The position numbers and the translations under genes were made by a program. The notes beneath the pieces are model-generated. The model saw only the letters and a program-made list of their open reading frames with translations, had not been told where the DNA came from and did not search any database. Of a stretch of DNA of 64,000 nt, positions 44,793 to 55,429 are shown piece after piece. This stretch comes from Romanomermis culicivorax (lineage: Eukaryota > Nematoda > Enoplea > Mermithida > Mermithidae): the NCBI GenBank assembly GCA_963922205.1, contig CAWUHX010000039.1, positions 496,001-560,000 of the forward strand. Direction: 5' to 3'. Positions within the stretch are counted from its first letter, which is position 1. Every line of letters begins with the position of its first letter.

Positions 44793-47443
44793 TCAGGGGG
44801 TATCAATATCAACAAGGACGTATTTCTGCTGCGTTTGTGCCCCACGACGATTAGCTAATTCTAAGAGAGCATGGCCGAATGATGGGGGAATGGTCTCATG
44901 TAGATGTCTGTTGTTTGATGGTATTTCATACACATGTTCATGTGTGGCATGATGCTTAGAAGAAGGGAAATACTTTCGAAGAACGAGAAAAGAATAAAAG
45001 ACGCCTGCAATAACTACAGTAATAACGGCTAGATTGATAATGATTTGCAGGGGTCCTTTGAGTAAATTGTTTAATCTGTCTGTGAGACTTTGGGTGGTAC
45101 CGGTTATTACATGTTCTATGCCTTGACCGGCGCCAGAGAGGGTATTTCCAAGTGCTTGGCCAGTGCCTGAGATCATGTTGTAAACTGTATCCGAATTGAG
45201 AGACATTTGGGCGGTGTAATTGACGAGTTTTTTGACAACGTTTTCCAGTGTGTGAGTTTTGTAAATGTATTGTTTCAAAAAGAGTAAGTTGGTTGAAATA
45301 GTTGCAAGTTGATCATGAAAATAGCAGGTGTATTAAAATGGAAAAGGGAGAAATTTTGGTTCCAGACCATTTCTAAGGGTAAATTTGTGACATGCGGGGA
45401 TCCTGTTTCACTGACCCATGTATTATTCTGTTTGTAAAGGGCTACATGCATGTGATGGCAGTCAACGGTTTGTGAGAAAGGGGTCAAATTGTTGCCTCCT
45501 GGATTTGAAAACATGAGTTCGGTTCCTACGAGAATGGGCAAAAGTTTGTAGCATGTTTGGTTGATTTTGTGGTTGTAAAAGATTTTGGATGCATTTACTT
45601 GCTTGCAGGGCCAGACTGTGAGGGCTTCTCCTGTGAATTCTGCTATGATGTCGGTTCGCTGTAGGAATGAACGCGCCCCAAGGGTTGCATCAAGACATAA
45701 AATTTGCCATACGAGATCAAGGTGACGTTGTTCCTGTCTGCATAATTCACTCCATACATTTTTGAAATTTTGAATTTTGAATTCCTGGATTTTGTCTGCT
45801 AGATAATTTAGTTTTGCGTTAATCGGTTCAAAATCATCAAAATCGTATAGTGTAGTATGAGTTTCGTTGGTTTTTGGGGTTAAAAATGCATTACGATGTG
45901 GTGTGCTTTTGTCTTATTGTACAATAATGCCTTGTTCAGTTAGGATGCTGTCTTGGATTTCTGGGCAATTGGGGTTCGAAAAGAGTGTGTTTTTAACCGA
46001 GAATGCACCTTGTAGCTCTTCTATTATCATGTGGGTTTGCGTGAGTTTGATGGGATGTGTATTTTTGTATTCAAAGGGGCATAAGTTTTCAAATGCTGTT
46101 TCATTCCAGATAATGGATCCGTCGGCAGTGACACAATGACCTGATGTCGGTTTGCATGACCCCAGGTCACCTAATGTACCTGTCATAGATTTTCCATTCC
46201 AAGATGCTATTTGTCCTTTTTCTATGATGACATTAGTGACCGAGGTATAGTGGTCTGTACAACACCATGTGTATTCTACGCTGAGGGAGTTGTTTGTTGA
46301 CCAAAATCCTGGTTGGGCTTCGTGTAATTTTTGACTGTTGTGTTCTTTGTCTATAACGATTGCCTTACAAACATGTGGGGTTAGATTTTGCATTTCGGTT
46401 TGATCGAAGACAATACCTTTCGAGCCAAAAAATCCTGTATTAGTACAAATTTTGCGTTTGCGAACACTGCATTTGTATGCATCTGTAATGTGAGGCTTAG
46501 TGGAGGGGATATAGATTTTTCGGAATGTCTGTACGGGTTTGTCTACTGTGGAAGGGGGCATGCATGATACAAGTTTTGGTATGCTCACTGAGTGACTGCT
46601 CAATGAAGTTCCACACATCTGAAATTGGGCACTACACGATGTGGGGATTATTATACAAAGAAAAATACAAAACATCGGCCAATAGAATGTTTTAGTGGAG
46701 GCGGTGGGGCACTGTGTTTTTTCACTCTGATCAACTTGGCGTGGCGAGTGTTGTCGTTTTGCAATTTTGTGTTGGGGGGGTGGCCGGTTTGCAATCTGAA
46801 CATTCTGTAAAAGTTTGGAATTTGAGTCATGGGATGGGGTTTGGGTTTGCTTACTTGTGGGGGTTGGTAATAGTGTTTGGCGGGGGCGGAATTGGTAAGG
46901 TTCGGGGGTCAGGCCGTGGAGAAGGGACAACAAGTTGCGGCCTGCTTTCGACAGGGTTTCGGGGGGGCTGGGTGGCGTGGTGTTTTGCTTTCGGGCGATC
47001 TTGTAGCGTACGGGGATGGTGGGCGGCGATTTTCCAATTTTTGCGGCTTCAGGCGTGGGGGGTGGTGACATGGCGCACCAATCGGGTACGTCCAGGTCGA
47101 GGATGTATTCGTCACTATGGCGGTGGGTAGTGGGCATAATGGTTCCTAAAGTAGTCTGAGGGCCGTTAGTTATGGCGGGTAATTTTGAGTAAAATGCGGG
47201 GTCATCAATGTCCATGAAGGGTTGGGGTTGCCTGTACTCAATGCAATTTTTAATGTTACGACTCTGTTGATTTGGACAGTATCTGCTTGTATGACCTCTC
47301 TGCTTGCATATAAAACATTGAAAATTGGAGTAGGGTTTTGAAAGGCAGTTATCAGATCTATGTCCTGTTTGGGAGCAGTGGATGCATCGGCTTTTACAAT
47401 CATGCGTACTGTGATTATTACCAAAACAGATTTCACATGATTT
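44793..47443 (-). pseudogene. env: zinc-knuckle segment followed by an envelope-like glycoprotein (broken)
   Basis: The segment is in the gag frame after its UGA. It has three CCHC knuckles, a Pro-rich stretch, a hydrophobic segment (FCIFLCIIIPTSC) that could be a signal or membrane anchor, and then a Cys-rich ectodomain with N-glycosylation sequons and a basic RKRK site. Near the C-terminus comes a second strong transmembrane helix (IIINLAVITVVIAGVFYSFL) and a tail of about 60 residues. This layout suggests a membrane glycoprotein of envelope type; I cannot name its fusion class. Breaks: UAA at 45914-45916 and a frame change near 45276. UGA precedes the protease frame. Confidence 0.65.
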
Positions 47444-48715
47444 TCAGGTGCTTACTGATTTACAATTACGAGCTACGTGTGCAATTTGTCCACACTGGAA
47501 GCATGTGGGTTGCCTAGGGGTGGTATTGTTCCTGTAAGCATTATTCCTGCTGAAAGTGTTGTTACTGAAATTGTTGTAGTTACTCTGCTGTGGGGGTTGG
47601 GGTTTTTGTTTGATCTGCAACTGTAAATCTTTTACCTGTTGTTCTAACTGATGCAAAAGATCCTGTTGGTCTGTATTTTTGGTTAGGGAAAAGATGGGTT
47701 CGGGTTTTGGGGGTATAAAGGGAAGGGCGTTATATTTTAGCTCATTTCTAAGGATTTGCTGTTCAATGTAAGCTGCTTCGTCTGACATTTCTTTTAAAGT
47801 TGCGAACCGTCTATACTTAATTGCTTCCCTGATTTCGTTTTGCATGCCTTCTACAAAGAGGGGTTTTATGATCATTTCTTGTGCGTCTGTGTTAAAGTTA
47901 GGGTAGGCGAGGGTTGCGAGATGTTCTAGATCAAATAGGAATTCAGTTACTATTTCTGAACGCTTTTGTTTCCTTTGGCGTAAAAATTGTTGATGTAGCT
48001 CATTATCTCTATTGTTTGGGAAAAATGCCTGTAATGCGAGTTTATACTGCTCATATGTGTGGGGAGGGGTTTCGGAATTTGCTAAACTTTTGAATTTTGC
48101 TAATGCGGCTCCTCCTAAATGAATTTCTAAACATGCCAACTTTAACTGTACGTCTGTATCTTTCATGCCTTGGAGTGCCATGAATTGTTCTAATCTTTTG
48201 TTCCATTCACCAAAATGTTGAGTCACGCCGCCCGTGAATACTGTAGGTTTCGCGTAGAAATTATTTGCCATGTTATTACGAATGTTTGCTGTTCTTAGAT
48301 CATCTATTAGGGTAGGGTTTACTGTATTCTGATTCAATTGTGTGCGTAGAGTACAAAAATGTTCTGAAAACAAATTGTTTATCTGTTCTCTAACGATTTC
48401 TCCTAAATGATCTTGCGTTTGGTGGGTCATTCTTGGTTTACGTTGGGATTTCTGCTTAAATGCTTCAATTTTTGCTTCACACTGTATTCGTTCAAATGTA
48501 TCGCTTAATGTTTCGTTGGAGGGGATTTCCAGTTTGCTTTCTACAAATACTGTCTTACTGTAGGAAATGATTACTACTGTATTATCTAATGCTTCTAAAT
48601 GCCCGGATAAGAGTACACCTAATTGGGGGCAGGGAGTTCCAGTGGTTAACGTAACGGTACAGTCACCAAAATATGTAACAACCAGATTTGTGTGAGGTAC
48701 TTTACTTCTAACCAA
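47444..48715 (-). CDS. gag: gag (capsid and first zinc knuckle)
   Basis: A 423-codon frame. The part after about residue 140 looks like a retrotransposon capsid (FGEWNKRLEQFMALQG, YEQYKLALQAFFPNNRDNEL, REAIKYRRFATLKEMSDEAA). A Gln/Asn-rich segment precedes the CCHC knuckle CFQCGQIAHVARNC. The frame opens inside the LTR, so the true start is uncertain; an internal Met at 48428-48430 is a good candidate. It ends at UGA (47444-47446), but the same frame stays open beyond the UGA and encodes three more CCHC knuckles. Confidence 0.85.
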   Translation of the reverse strand: MVRSKVPHTNLVVTYFGDCTVTLTTGTPCPQLGVLLSGHLEALDNTVVIISYSKTVFVESKLEIPSNETLSDTFERIQCEAKIEAFKQKSQRKPRMTHQTQDHLGEIVREQINNLFSEHFCTLRTQLNQNTVNPTLIDDLRTANIRNNMANNFYAKPTVFTGGVTQHFGEWNKRLEQFMALQGMKDTDVQLKLACLEIHLGGAALAKFKSLANSETPPHTYEQYKLALQAFFPNNRDNELHQQFLRQRKQKRSEIVTEFLFDLEHLATLAYPNFNTDAQEMIIKPLFVEGMQNEIREAIKYRRFATLKEMSDEAAYIEQQILRNELKYNALPFIPPKPEPIFSLTKNTDQQDLLHQLEQQVKDLQLQIKQKPQPPQQSNYNNFSNNTFSRNNAYRNNTTPRQPTCFQCGQIAHVARNCKSVST

Positions 48716-49560
48716 CGGTCATTACGGCCGGGACGGAATAAGGGGATGGGGCGCGGGCAGTACGATAATACGAAAATACAGGAATGATCGATGGTCGCTT
48801 GAACGTCGAATAACACAAATGGACGGCGCGTTCGCTTGCAAATAAAATAGACGATACGGTTTAATTGCTTTCGAAGACGGTTGCTTGCAAATAAAAATGA
48901 ACGGCTGCAGATCAAAATTCACAAAATAATAACTACCAAAATCATGCTTTGCTTCTTCTTTTATACGACGTTTTGGCCACTCCCTGGGTGTCGCCGGAGG
49001 TCGAGCTTCTGTCCATCTTCTTCCGCCAATTGTTGTTTCCTGCTATGCTTTTTATGCTTTTCTTAGTTACGCCATTCTAACGCTTTCCTGGTACTGTATG
49101 CTTTCTGTGCTTTGCTTGCTTCCTACGGTGGGCTTGGCCACACTTTTGTGCTTCTGTGCATGCTTCCTGTATCAGTTTCTCTGTATACACATGTTTTGTG
49201 GGGTTGCCGCTACTGTTACACTTGAGACTACTGTCTGGCGGGGCTTCTACGTATTTTACTGTGTGCAGGTGTGGTTTACGATTTTTACAGGGGATTACTG
49301 TAGCTGTGGAATGTGTAATTTAGTGTAGGTTCTAGGGGAACAGCTGCCGCTTGCACAAATTAATTAGGGCATCTTAGTTGGGCTACTGGGGTGTGAACCG
49401 ATCAAAATAAAGTACTTCACGTAATTTTAGAGGAATGTTTGGGTGTGAATCCCAGACACCCTTGAGACGATAAAATGTGAAAATGAAATAATATCTAATA
49501 AATGTCTATCACATACAGTATGCTACATATTTACAGTACTGCTTTAGCAGGTACATTACA
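48674..49560 (-). repeat. 5' LTR of the retroelement (right-hand copy)
   Basis: 887 bp, very similar to the left LTR apart from scattered substitutions and small indels (for example a 6-bp difference in 'ttatacgaatacgacgttttgg'). In element orientation it starts TGTAATGTACCTGC and ends GTTACA. The primer-binding site should start just beyond 48674, in the segment reading 'tattttggtgactgtacc' on the minus strand; I could not match it to a particular tRNA. Confidence 0.9.
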
Positions 49561-49564
49561 CTTG

Positions 49565-49906
49565 CAAATAATGTTCTTATAGGAAAGCTAAATTTTCATT
49601 AAGATCTAGTTAATTTGTGAAAGTGCCTCAAAAATTTTCGACTGAGCTGACTTTTGGTTTTGTACCTCACTTTTACAAAAGTGGTTGTATTTTTCGAAGC
49701 TTTTATTGGTTGGTTTTGTTCTGCTATCTTAAAGTGTCACACATGATTTCAACTTATATTTCTTTTCATGTTTTTTGTTCTATTTTCTATAGATATTTCA
49801 TTTTCTACTGGCTTCATTTTTTATCTTTTCTCTTGTCTGTATCTTTATCACATTTCTTTTCTCATTTTTTCCCCTTGTTCTCGTCGTCTGCCTATTCTTC
49901 TTCCTC
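49565..49906. other. spacer between the LTR element and the Harbinger-like element
   Basis: About 340 bp, T-rich, with no recognised gene; open frames here lack domains. Confidence 0.4.
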
Positions 49907-50985
49907 TAAGGCCCAAATTACAGAATGCGGATGAAATAAAAGTAATGTAAAAGTAAAATCTGGGGTAATGTTACCCATGTTTAACCCGCCATTTTACCCG
50001 CCTTTTACCTTCTATTTTACCCGTGATTCTGCCCATCTTTAACCCGAAGTTTTACTTGCGATTTTACCCATGATTTTACCCGTCTTTTACCAACGATTTT
50101 AATCATGTTTAACTTGGAAATTTACCCCACTTTTTTAGTTTTCATATTATAGAATGTAGGTAAGTGGCGGGTTATCCAACCCATCATTTTTATATATGTT
50201 TTTCATGGTGAGCTTGTTTTTAGTCATATGAACAAGGTATCCCAAAAACTAAAATGCCAATATCTCACAATGAAACATCTCTTACGGTTCTAAGTAATAG
50301 CTGTCATGACTATGCCCTACTTCCCCGATTATGTGAGCCATCCACTCATGCTCCTGTAACTGCAGCTATCCTGAAATAATTATTATGCTTTACTGTATTG
50401 TGTGCGGGAATAAAATTCACACAAGGGAATTTTCTGACAGGATTACTACCGTGAGCGCAAAGGGTTTTGGTTTGCTTAATAATCACTATTTAGAATTCGC
50501 CATGCGCCAGAGTGATGAACTCACTGTGTTTTTTGATTGCAACTCCTAATACCATAAGACAAGCCATGTTTTATATTATTAAGATTTTCTGCTAAGCAAT
50601 ATGTCATTTAAAACTGAAAATTTGTAAAACTTGACAAGAATTTTTGAGTAAAAAATTCTTCAGCAAAGACTTAATGCAAACGATTTTAAAGACATTTTCG
50701 ATTTACAAGCATTCTATAAAAACAGACTATAGTGCATTTCAGTTGTTATAGCATAGATGGTATTTTTTTATTAACTCAAATACCGTAGGAGTCATTGTTT
50801 TTTTGAGCCTAAGGAGAATTTTCTGGAAGATTATTCAAGCTTCAAACGTTTTCATCAAAAGCCACAATTTTTATCAGATTCACATATCAAAATATTGATG
50901 TAAAAACCCTGTTGATTTATCTCAATGGAGTTTGAAAAGGAAAAGATGTGTTTCAAAATTGTTGCACTATCGAGTAATAGTGTAG

Positions 50986-53368
50986 CTCAAAAAAGCGTTC
51001 TTAGACACCTTTCGCCAAATATTATGTACACAGTATGGCCCTGACATACTTACTATATTCCGGAAACTTGACAAGTGCAGTGCTAAACTATCTGAATGCA
51101 CATCAACCCTAACATTCCTAATGAGATGCAGGGATAACAACATCATTCCTAGATTCCTTCGACTTACAGACCCTTGTGGCTCACAAAGATCAAGGACAAT
51201 CCTCAGACATGCAGAACTTGCATTAGTAAGAGAAAGGATTAATTACGTGAGGTATAAGAAATACCAGCTAACAGCAGAAAAACAAGAACTGGAGACAAGC
51301 ATACAGTTCAAGGTAATAGATGAACACTGGCAAAGGATGAACACATCAACCAAACACACAGCCAGAGTTACACTTGAGAATGCCAAGAACAGGCAAAAAG
51401 CAAAGTTCCAACAGCTGATGCCAAAGAATGTGAATGCACCACAACTAGACATAAACAAAGTGGTTGTGAACAAAAGCAATAGGCAACTAACGGACGTAGA
51501 AAGTGCTAGCCAAAGGAATGAACCTTGCTATTACACCACAGCAACATCCAATGGCAGACATAGTTACCAACATCGAATGTGCAGCACATTTCATAGAAAA
51601 TGACAAACGAGGTGATTTTCGGTTCGAAATTAGGAAAGCAATTGAACATGAGCGAAAACCCAAGCTGAACATAACAAGACAGGAAGCCAGTGCTATCAAG
51701 AACCTGAAGCGTGATAAGACAGTTGTGATACTACCAGCTGACAAGGGTCGCGCAACAGTACTACTGAACACTGATGAGCATGACCAGAAGATCATGGCAA
51801 TACTGGATGATGGAACAAAGTTTAAATGCCTGGGAAAAAGAAATCCAATTAGCCGAATAGAGAAAGAAATTAGAAAGCAAGTACGAGATGCCAAGTTAGA
51901 AAAAACAGTAACAATAAAAGAACGATGTAAGGCCCCTCACATATATGGCCTGCCAAAGATCCATAAGCCAGAAATCCCACTGAGACCAGTAGTGAGCTGC
52001 ATTGGAACAACAATCCATCCATTGGCTAAGCACTTAGTAAAGATCATTAGTCCATTGGAGAACAATATAGAATCTAACATAGTCAACAGCAAGGACTTTG
52101 TAAGCAAGATCAAGGACATAAAGTTAGATCAGAACACTAAGTTGGTAAGCCTGGATGTTGTAAGCTTGTTCACAAGTGTTCCAGTAGTAGAAGCAATAAG
52201 CTATCTTAGGGCCCAATTGGAAGCAGATTGCAGCCTAGCAGAAAGAACTAGCCTAACAGCACAACAGGTTGCAGACCTAACTGAGTATTGTGTGCGCAGC
52301 ACCATATTCCAGTTCAAAGACAAATTCTACCAACAAACGGATGGCATGGCAATGGGTTCACCACTATCCCCTGCACTTTGCAACCTGTTCATGGACAAAC
52401 TTGAAACATCAGCATTGAAAACAGCACCAGACAAGCCAAGAATCTGGCTGCGATATGTGGATGACACATTCATCCTGTGGGACCATGGTGAGGAAAAACT
52501 AAGATCCTTCCTAGAACATATGAACCAACAGAATCCAGCCATACAGTTCACCATGGAAACGGAAATCAATGGGTAGTTACCATTCCTAGATGTTCTTGTC
52601 AAACGGCAAGGACAGACAATGGCAACAAGTGTCTACCGTAAACCAACGCACACAGACCAATATCTGAACTTCCAGTCAAACCATCCTGTAAACACCAAAG
52701 CAGGAATTGTAAAGGGAATGATATTGCGGTCAGGTACACTATGCTCAACTGAAGAAACCAGGAAAGTGGAAGAAAATAACATCAGGCAAGCCTTCAAGAA
52801 AAATGGTTATCCCACAGCAATCATTAACAAAGCAAATATAAGAAGAAATGCAAATGACCAACAAAAAGTTGAATACAAAGGCACGGTTGTAATACCTTAC
52901 AGTGGCCAACTAACACAGAAACTGAAGCGAATATGCCACAAGTACAAGGTTAGACTAGTTGCCACAAGTAAAGACACAATCAGGAAAAGAGTCAGCAAAG
53001 TAGCACCACCTAGAAATAAAGAAGATACACAGGGTATAGTATACCAAGTACCTATGGCTCCATGTGGGAAAGTATACATAGGAGAAACGCTTAAGACCCG
53101 TATTAGAGAACACAGAAATGCCCTTAAGAACCTGAGCCTTGAGAAAAGTGGTGTGGCGGAACATTGCCTATCATGTGGATGTACACCCAATTTTGACAAT
53201 ACCATACTTGCCCAAGAGCCTAATGCCTACAAAAGGAAGATCAGAGAAACCATTGAGATGGAAAAAGTTGGGTCAAAAAATGTAGGTAGTAAGAGCATTG
53301 AAATAGGCCACATATGGAACCAAACATTCCTTAGAAGGGCAACAGACAGGTACCCAAGTCTGAACTAG
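50986..53368 (+). pseudogene. Penelope-like reverse transcriptase with GIY-YIG endonuclease (two lesions)
   Basis: The N-terminal part (50986 to about 51500) reads LTIFRKLDKCSAKL, PRFLRLTDPCGSQRS and a coiled, charged region. A 1-base frame change near 51500 shifts to the frame with KGMNLAITPQQHPMADIV, VVILPADKGRATVLLN and IYGLPKIHKPEIPLRPVVS. The catalytic box is RYVDDTFILW, the palm is SLDVVSLFTSVPV, and MAMGSPLSPALCNLFM follows the RT pattern. UAG at 52574-52576 breaks the frame just before LPFLDVLVKR. The C-terminal GIY-YIG domain starts GIVYQVPMAPCGKVYIGET and continues RIREHRNALKN with the conserved Arg. This order is typical of endonuclease-containing Penelope elements, which integrate by target-primed copying. 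Confidence 0.88.
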
Positions 53369-53408
53369 TTACCCCAAGTCAGGATATATAGCACTTCTAA
53401 ACTAGTTA

Positions 53409-53483
53409 CTACTGGCCCCCATGACCCAGTGGTAGCGCTCTAGACTCTCAATCAAACGACCAGGGTTCAATTCCCTCAAGTAG
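53409..53483 (+). ncRNA. tRNA-like segment at the 3' end of the Penelope-like element
   Basis: CTACTGG and CAAGTAG pair at 6 of 7 positions as an acceptor stem. An A-box-like TGACCCAGTGG and a B box GGTTCAATTCC are correctly spaced, and the T arm has 4 pairs. The anticodon arm is poor, so this is a degenerate tRNA-like structure or a Pol III promoter relic rather than a tRNA gene. Confidence 0.4.
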
Positions 53484-53510
53484 CAAATTTTGTAAAAAAG
53501 GAGTTTATTG

Positions 53511-53548
53511 TCGCCTGAGGAAGGTAGTAGGTAGACTACCGAAACGTC
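53511..53548 (+). ncRNA. candidate hammerhead ribozyme core of the Penelope-like element
   Basis: CTGAGGA (53515-53521) fits the CUGANGA core. It is followed by a stem-loop whose arms GGTAGT and ACTACC pair as stem II, then GAAAC (53541-53545). This spacing matches the hammerhead arrangement reported in Penelope-like elements. Stems I and III were not closed convincingly by eye; the word GTCGC occurs on both sides of the core. Confidence 0.5.
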
Positions 53549-53560
53549 GCATTACTATAA

Positions 53561-54529
53561 CCACTGTATTATTATTCGTTCATTGTGTGCCTACGGGCAA
53601 AAATAAAAGTGTTATATAATTTTTATGCGATTGTAAGGCCAAGGAATGGAGAATCATAATAACCCACTGGTATCACAACCTTATGCTGATGCTTGTTTGG
53701 CACCCTGTTGATGCCAATTCGCGTGGGGAAATCGCCATGCAAATCGAGCAAAGGGACGACCAGCGGCGCAGACATTTTTGCATAGAAGTGGAGCGCCACA
53801 GAGAGACCAAAAAGATAGTGAAAAATCATTGTTCACTATATTTCCGTTTTTTATTATATTTTCGTTATTTTGCTGGCGTCCCTAAATATAATTCCCAGCA
53901 AGTCGACTTTGTTTTGCACATTGTTCAACTGTGGTTTATCCACATTCTTTAATATTTCGTCGGAGTTATTGATTTACATATTTGTTTATTATTTAGGATT
54001 TATTATCGAGCGACGAAGGCGGAGGGCCAGAGGCCCAGGCGCCAGCTTGCATCAAGTAAGCTTTGGGAAACCCCTTACGGGTTACACCCAAGTAAGTTTA
54101 TCCCTGAGGGGATTCCTTGTCTCAGCTAGGAGACTGCAGAGCTCCTTGGTGAGGCCCCGTATTTTAGAGTAAAGTTTATCTTTGTTGCTGTAGGTCGGGG
54201 ATATTTGGACTGTTGCACTATCACCGAGGCCTAGCCAAGGGATTAGTTCTAACAGGTCAGATCAGACCCGAAGGCACCATCTTTTCTTATGACTCTTAAG
54301 GAAAGACCTGCACAACATGCTGTTGTACTGAAATTTTTACAATGATGATCATTGAATTTCTGAAAAATCTGAATTTTCGGACTTCTGGTCATTGCAATTA
54401 CTAACATCAGATTCAGTTTAACTTGTAACACATCGACGACATGCAAAGAACCAATCAAATCCGAGCCTTACGTGAAAAATATAAAATTCTTGTCAATATA
54501 ACCCTGCTAATAGCAGGGTAAAATCATAG
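53561..54529. other. interior of the Harbinger-like element after the Penelope block
   Basis: No gene is recognised. A GC-richer patch (54020-54170, 'gaaggcggagggccagaggc' and 'cttggtgaggccccg') stands out from its surroundings but matches nothing I know. Confidence 0.35.
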
Positions 54530-54939
54530 GTTATTTTCATGTCTTCTTCACCAACTTTTACCTTACCCACCTTCTGTAATCTCGATATGGGTAAAATCAT
54601 GGGTTATTTTTTTCTACCGACGATTTTACCCGTCTTTAACCCACGATCTTACCCGCGATTCTACCCGATTTTTACCCAGCCTTAATCTACGATTCTACCC
54701 GAGATTTTACTCGACTTTTATTTACCTACGATTTTACCCGCCATTTTACTCTTACTCTTACCCATGTTTAACCCACTTTCTGTAATTTGGGCCTAAGAAA
54801 AACAGATCATACAATAAAACAAGAAAGGAAAAGCGATATAAACGGCAAAATTAACAATAAAGAGCAGGGAACTATAAATAGCTTTTTTTCGAACATGAGA
54901 AACTCGCTTATTGAACTCAATGCAACATTTCCAATCTTA

Positions 54940-55381
54940 AGGGTCATTTATACACTAGTCATGATCCGTCGGAACGGATTGTGAACAGCATGCAACGTTC
55001 AGCCTTAAAATCGACATTCGATCAGAATGGGTAACTGCATTGCGGTAAACGACCGACGGTAATCTCCAACTTAACGGAGCGAAAATTTCCCTTTCGTTCG
55101 GTTACGTTCCATCGATTGCATTCCGTTCCGTCGGAAAAGCCAAGTATTAAAGGGTCGTTTATACTGCCTTTTTCGACGGAAAGGAACAGAACCGATCGTC
55201 AACTGCTTGAAACTTCAGCCTGGAAATGCACTTTCGATCGGAAAGGATAACTGCAATTTTCTAGAGAATGATTGACGATAATCTCCAACCGAACCGAAAG
55301 GAAATTTCCCTTTCGTTCGGTAACGCTGTGTCGATTACATTCCGTTCCGTTCCGCCGAAAGAGGCAAGTATAAATGAGCCT
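54940..55381. mobile_element. small Harbinger-type MITE with an internal head-to-tail duplication
   Basis: Inverted termini AGGGTCATTTATAC and GTATAAATGAGCCT are flanked by TTA (54937-54939 and 55382-55384). Two units of about 210 bp follow each other (54955-55152 and 55168-55366), each with 'cgttcggt', 'tccctttcgttcggt', 'ggtaatctccaac' or near versions. The middle copy of the terminus, 'gggtcgtttatactgcc', lies between them. No coding capacity. Confidence 0.75.
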
Positions 55382-55429
55382 TTACCCATTTGCACAAAAA
55401 TTCTACCGAATTTTTTTGTTAATTTCGCT

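Larger units (their letters stand above)
39853..49560 (-). mobile_element. Ty3/Gypsy-type LTR retroelement with an envelope-like gene between gag and pol
   Basis: Two near-identical direct repeats begin TGTAAC and end ATTACA, and the target duplication CTTG is exact (39849-39852 and 49561-49564). Internal reading is leftward: gag, envelope-like segment, then protease-RT-RNase H-integrase. Ty3/Gypsy assignment rests on the RT and on the order RT, RNase H, integrase with a C-terminal GPY-type motif. A polypurine tract precedes the left LTR. An envelope reading frame normally follows pol in errantiviruses and vertebrate-type retroviruses; here it precedes pol. Stops, frameshifts and an inserted MITE show that this copy is not intact. 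Confidence 0.9.
50986..53560 (+). mobile_element. Penelope-like element (5' truncated)
   Basis: The block contains a Penelope-type RT and GIY-YIG endonuclease in order, then a tRNA-like segment and a hammerhead-like motif near its 3' end. The 5' limit is taken from the last upstream in-frame stop (50983-50985). No upstream terminal repeat with the same ribozyme motif was found, so this copy is 5' truncated or single-ended. Confidence 0.85.
49910..54793. mobile_element. PIF/Harbinger-like element carrying a Penelope-like element
   Basis: Inverted termini GGCCCAAATTACAGAA and TTCTGTAATTTGGGCC are flanked by TAA on both sides (49907-49909 and 54794-54796), the 3-bp duplication type of PIF/Harbinger. 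Subterminal repeats of GATTTTACCCG / TTTAACCCG words fill 49960-50110 and 54530-54780. No Harbinger transposase or Myb gene is seen; the interior is largely the Penelope-like element at about 50986-53560. Confidence 0.7.

Noticed and set aside
46714-47130. 138-codon plus-strand open frame
   Set aside because: Antisense shadow of the proline-rich part of the retroelement.
48640-48673. Primer-binding site next to the 5' LTR assigned to a specific tRNA
   Set aside because: The segment starts in the right place, but I could not match it confidently to a tRNA 3' end.
51243-51894. Minus-strand open frames over the Penelope-like element
   Set aside because: Antisense shadows of the reverse transcriptase frame.
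54020-54170. GC-richer patch considered as a structural RNA gene
   Set aside because: No rRNA, tRNA or snRNA signature could be recognised.
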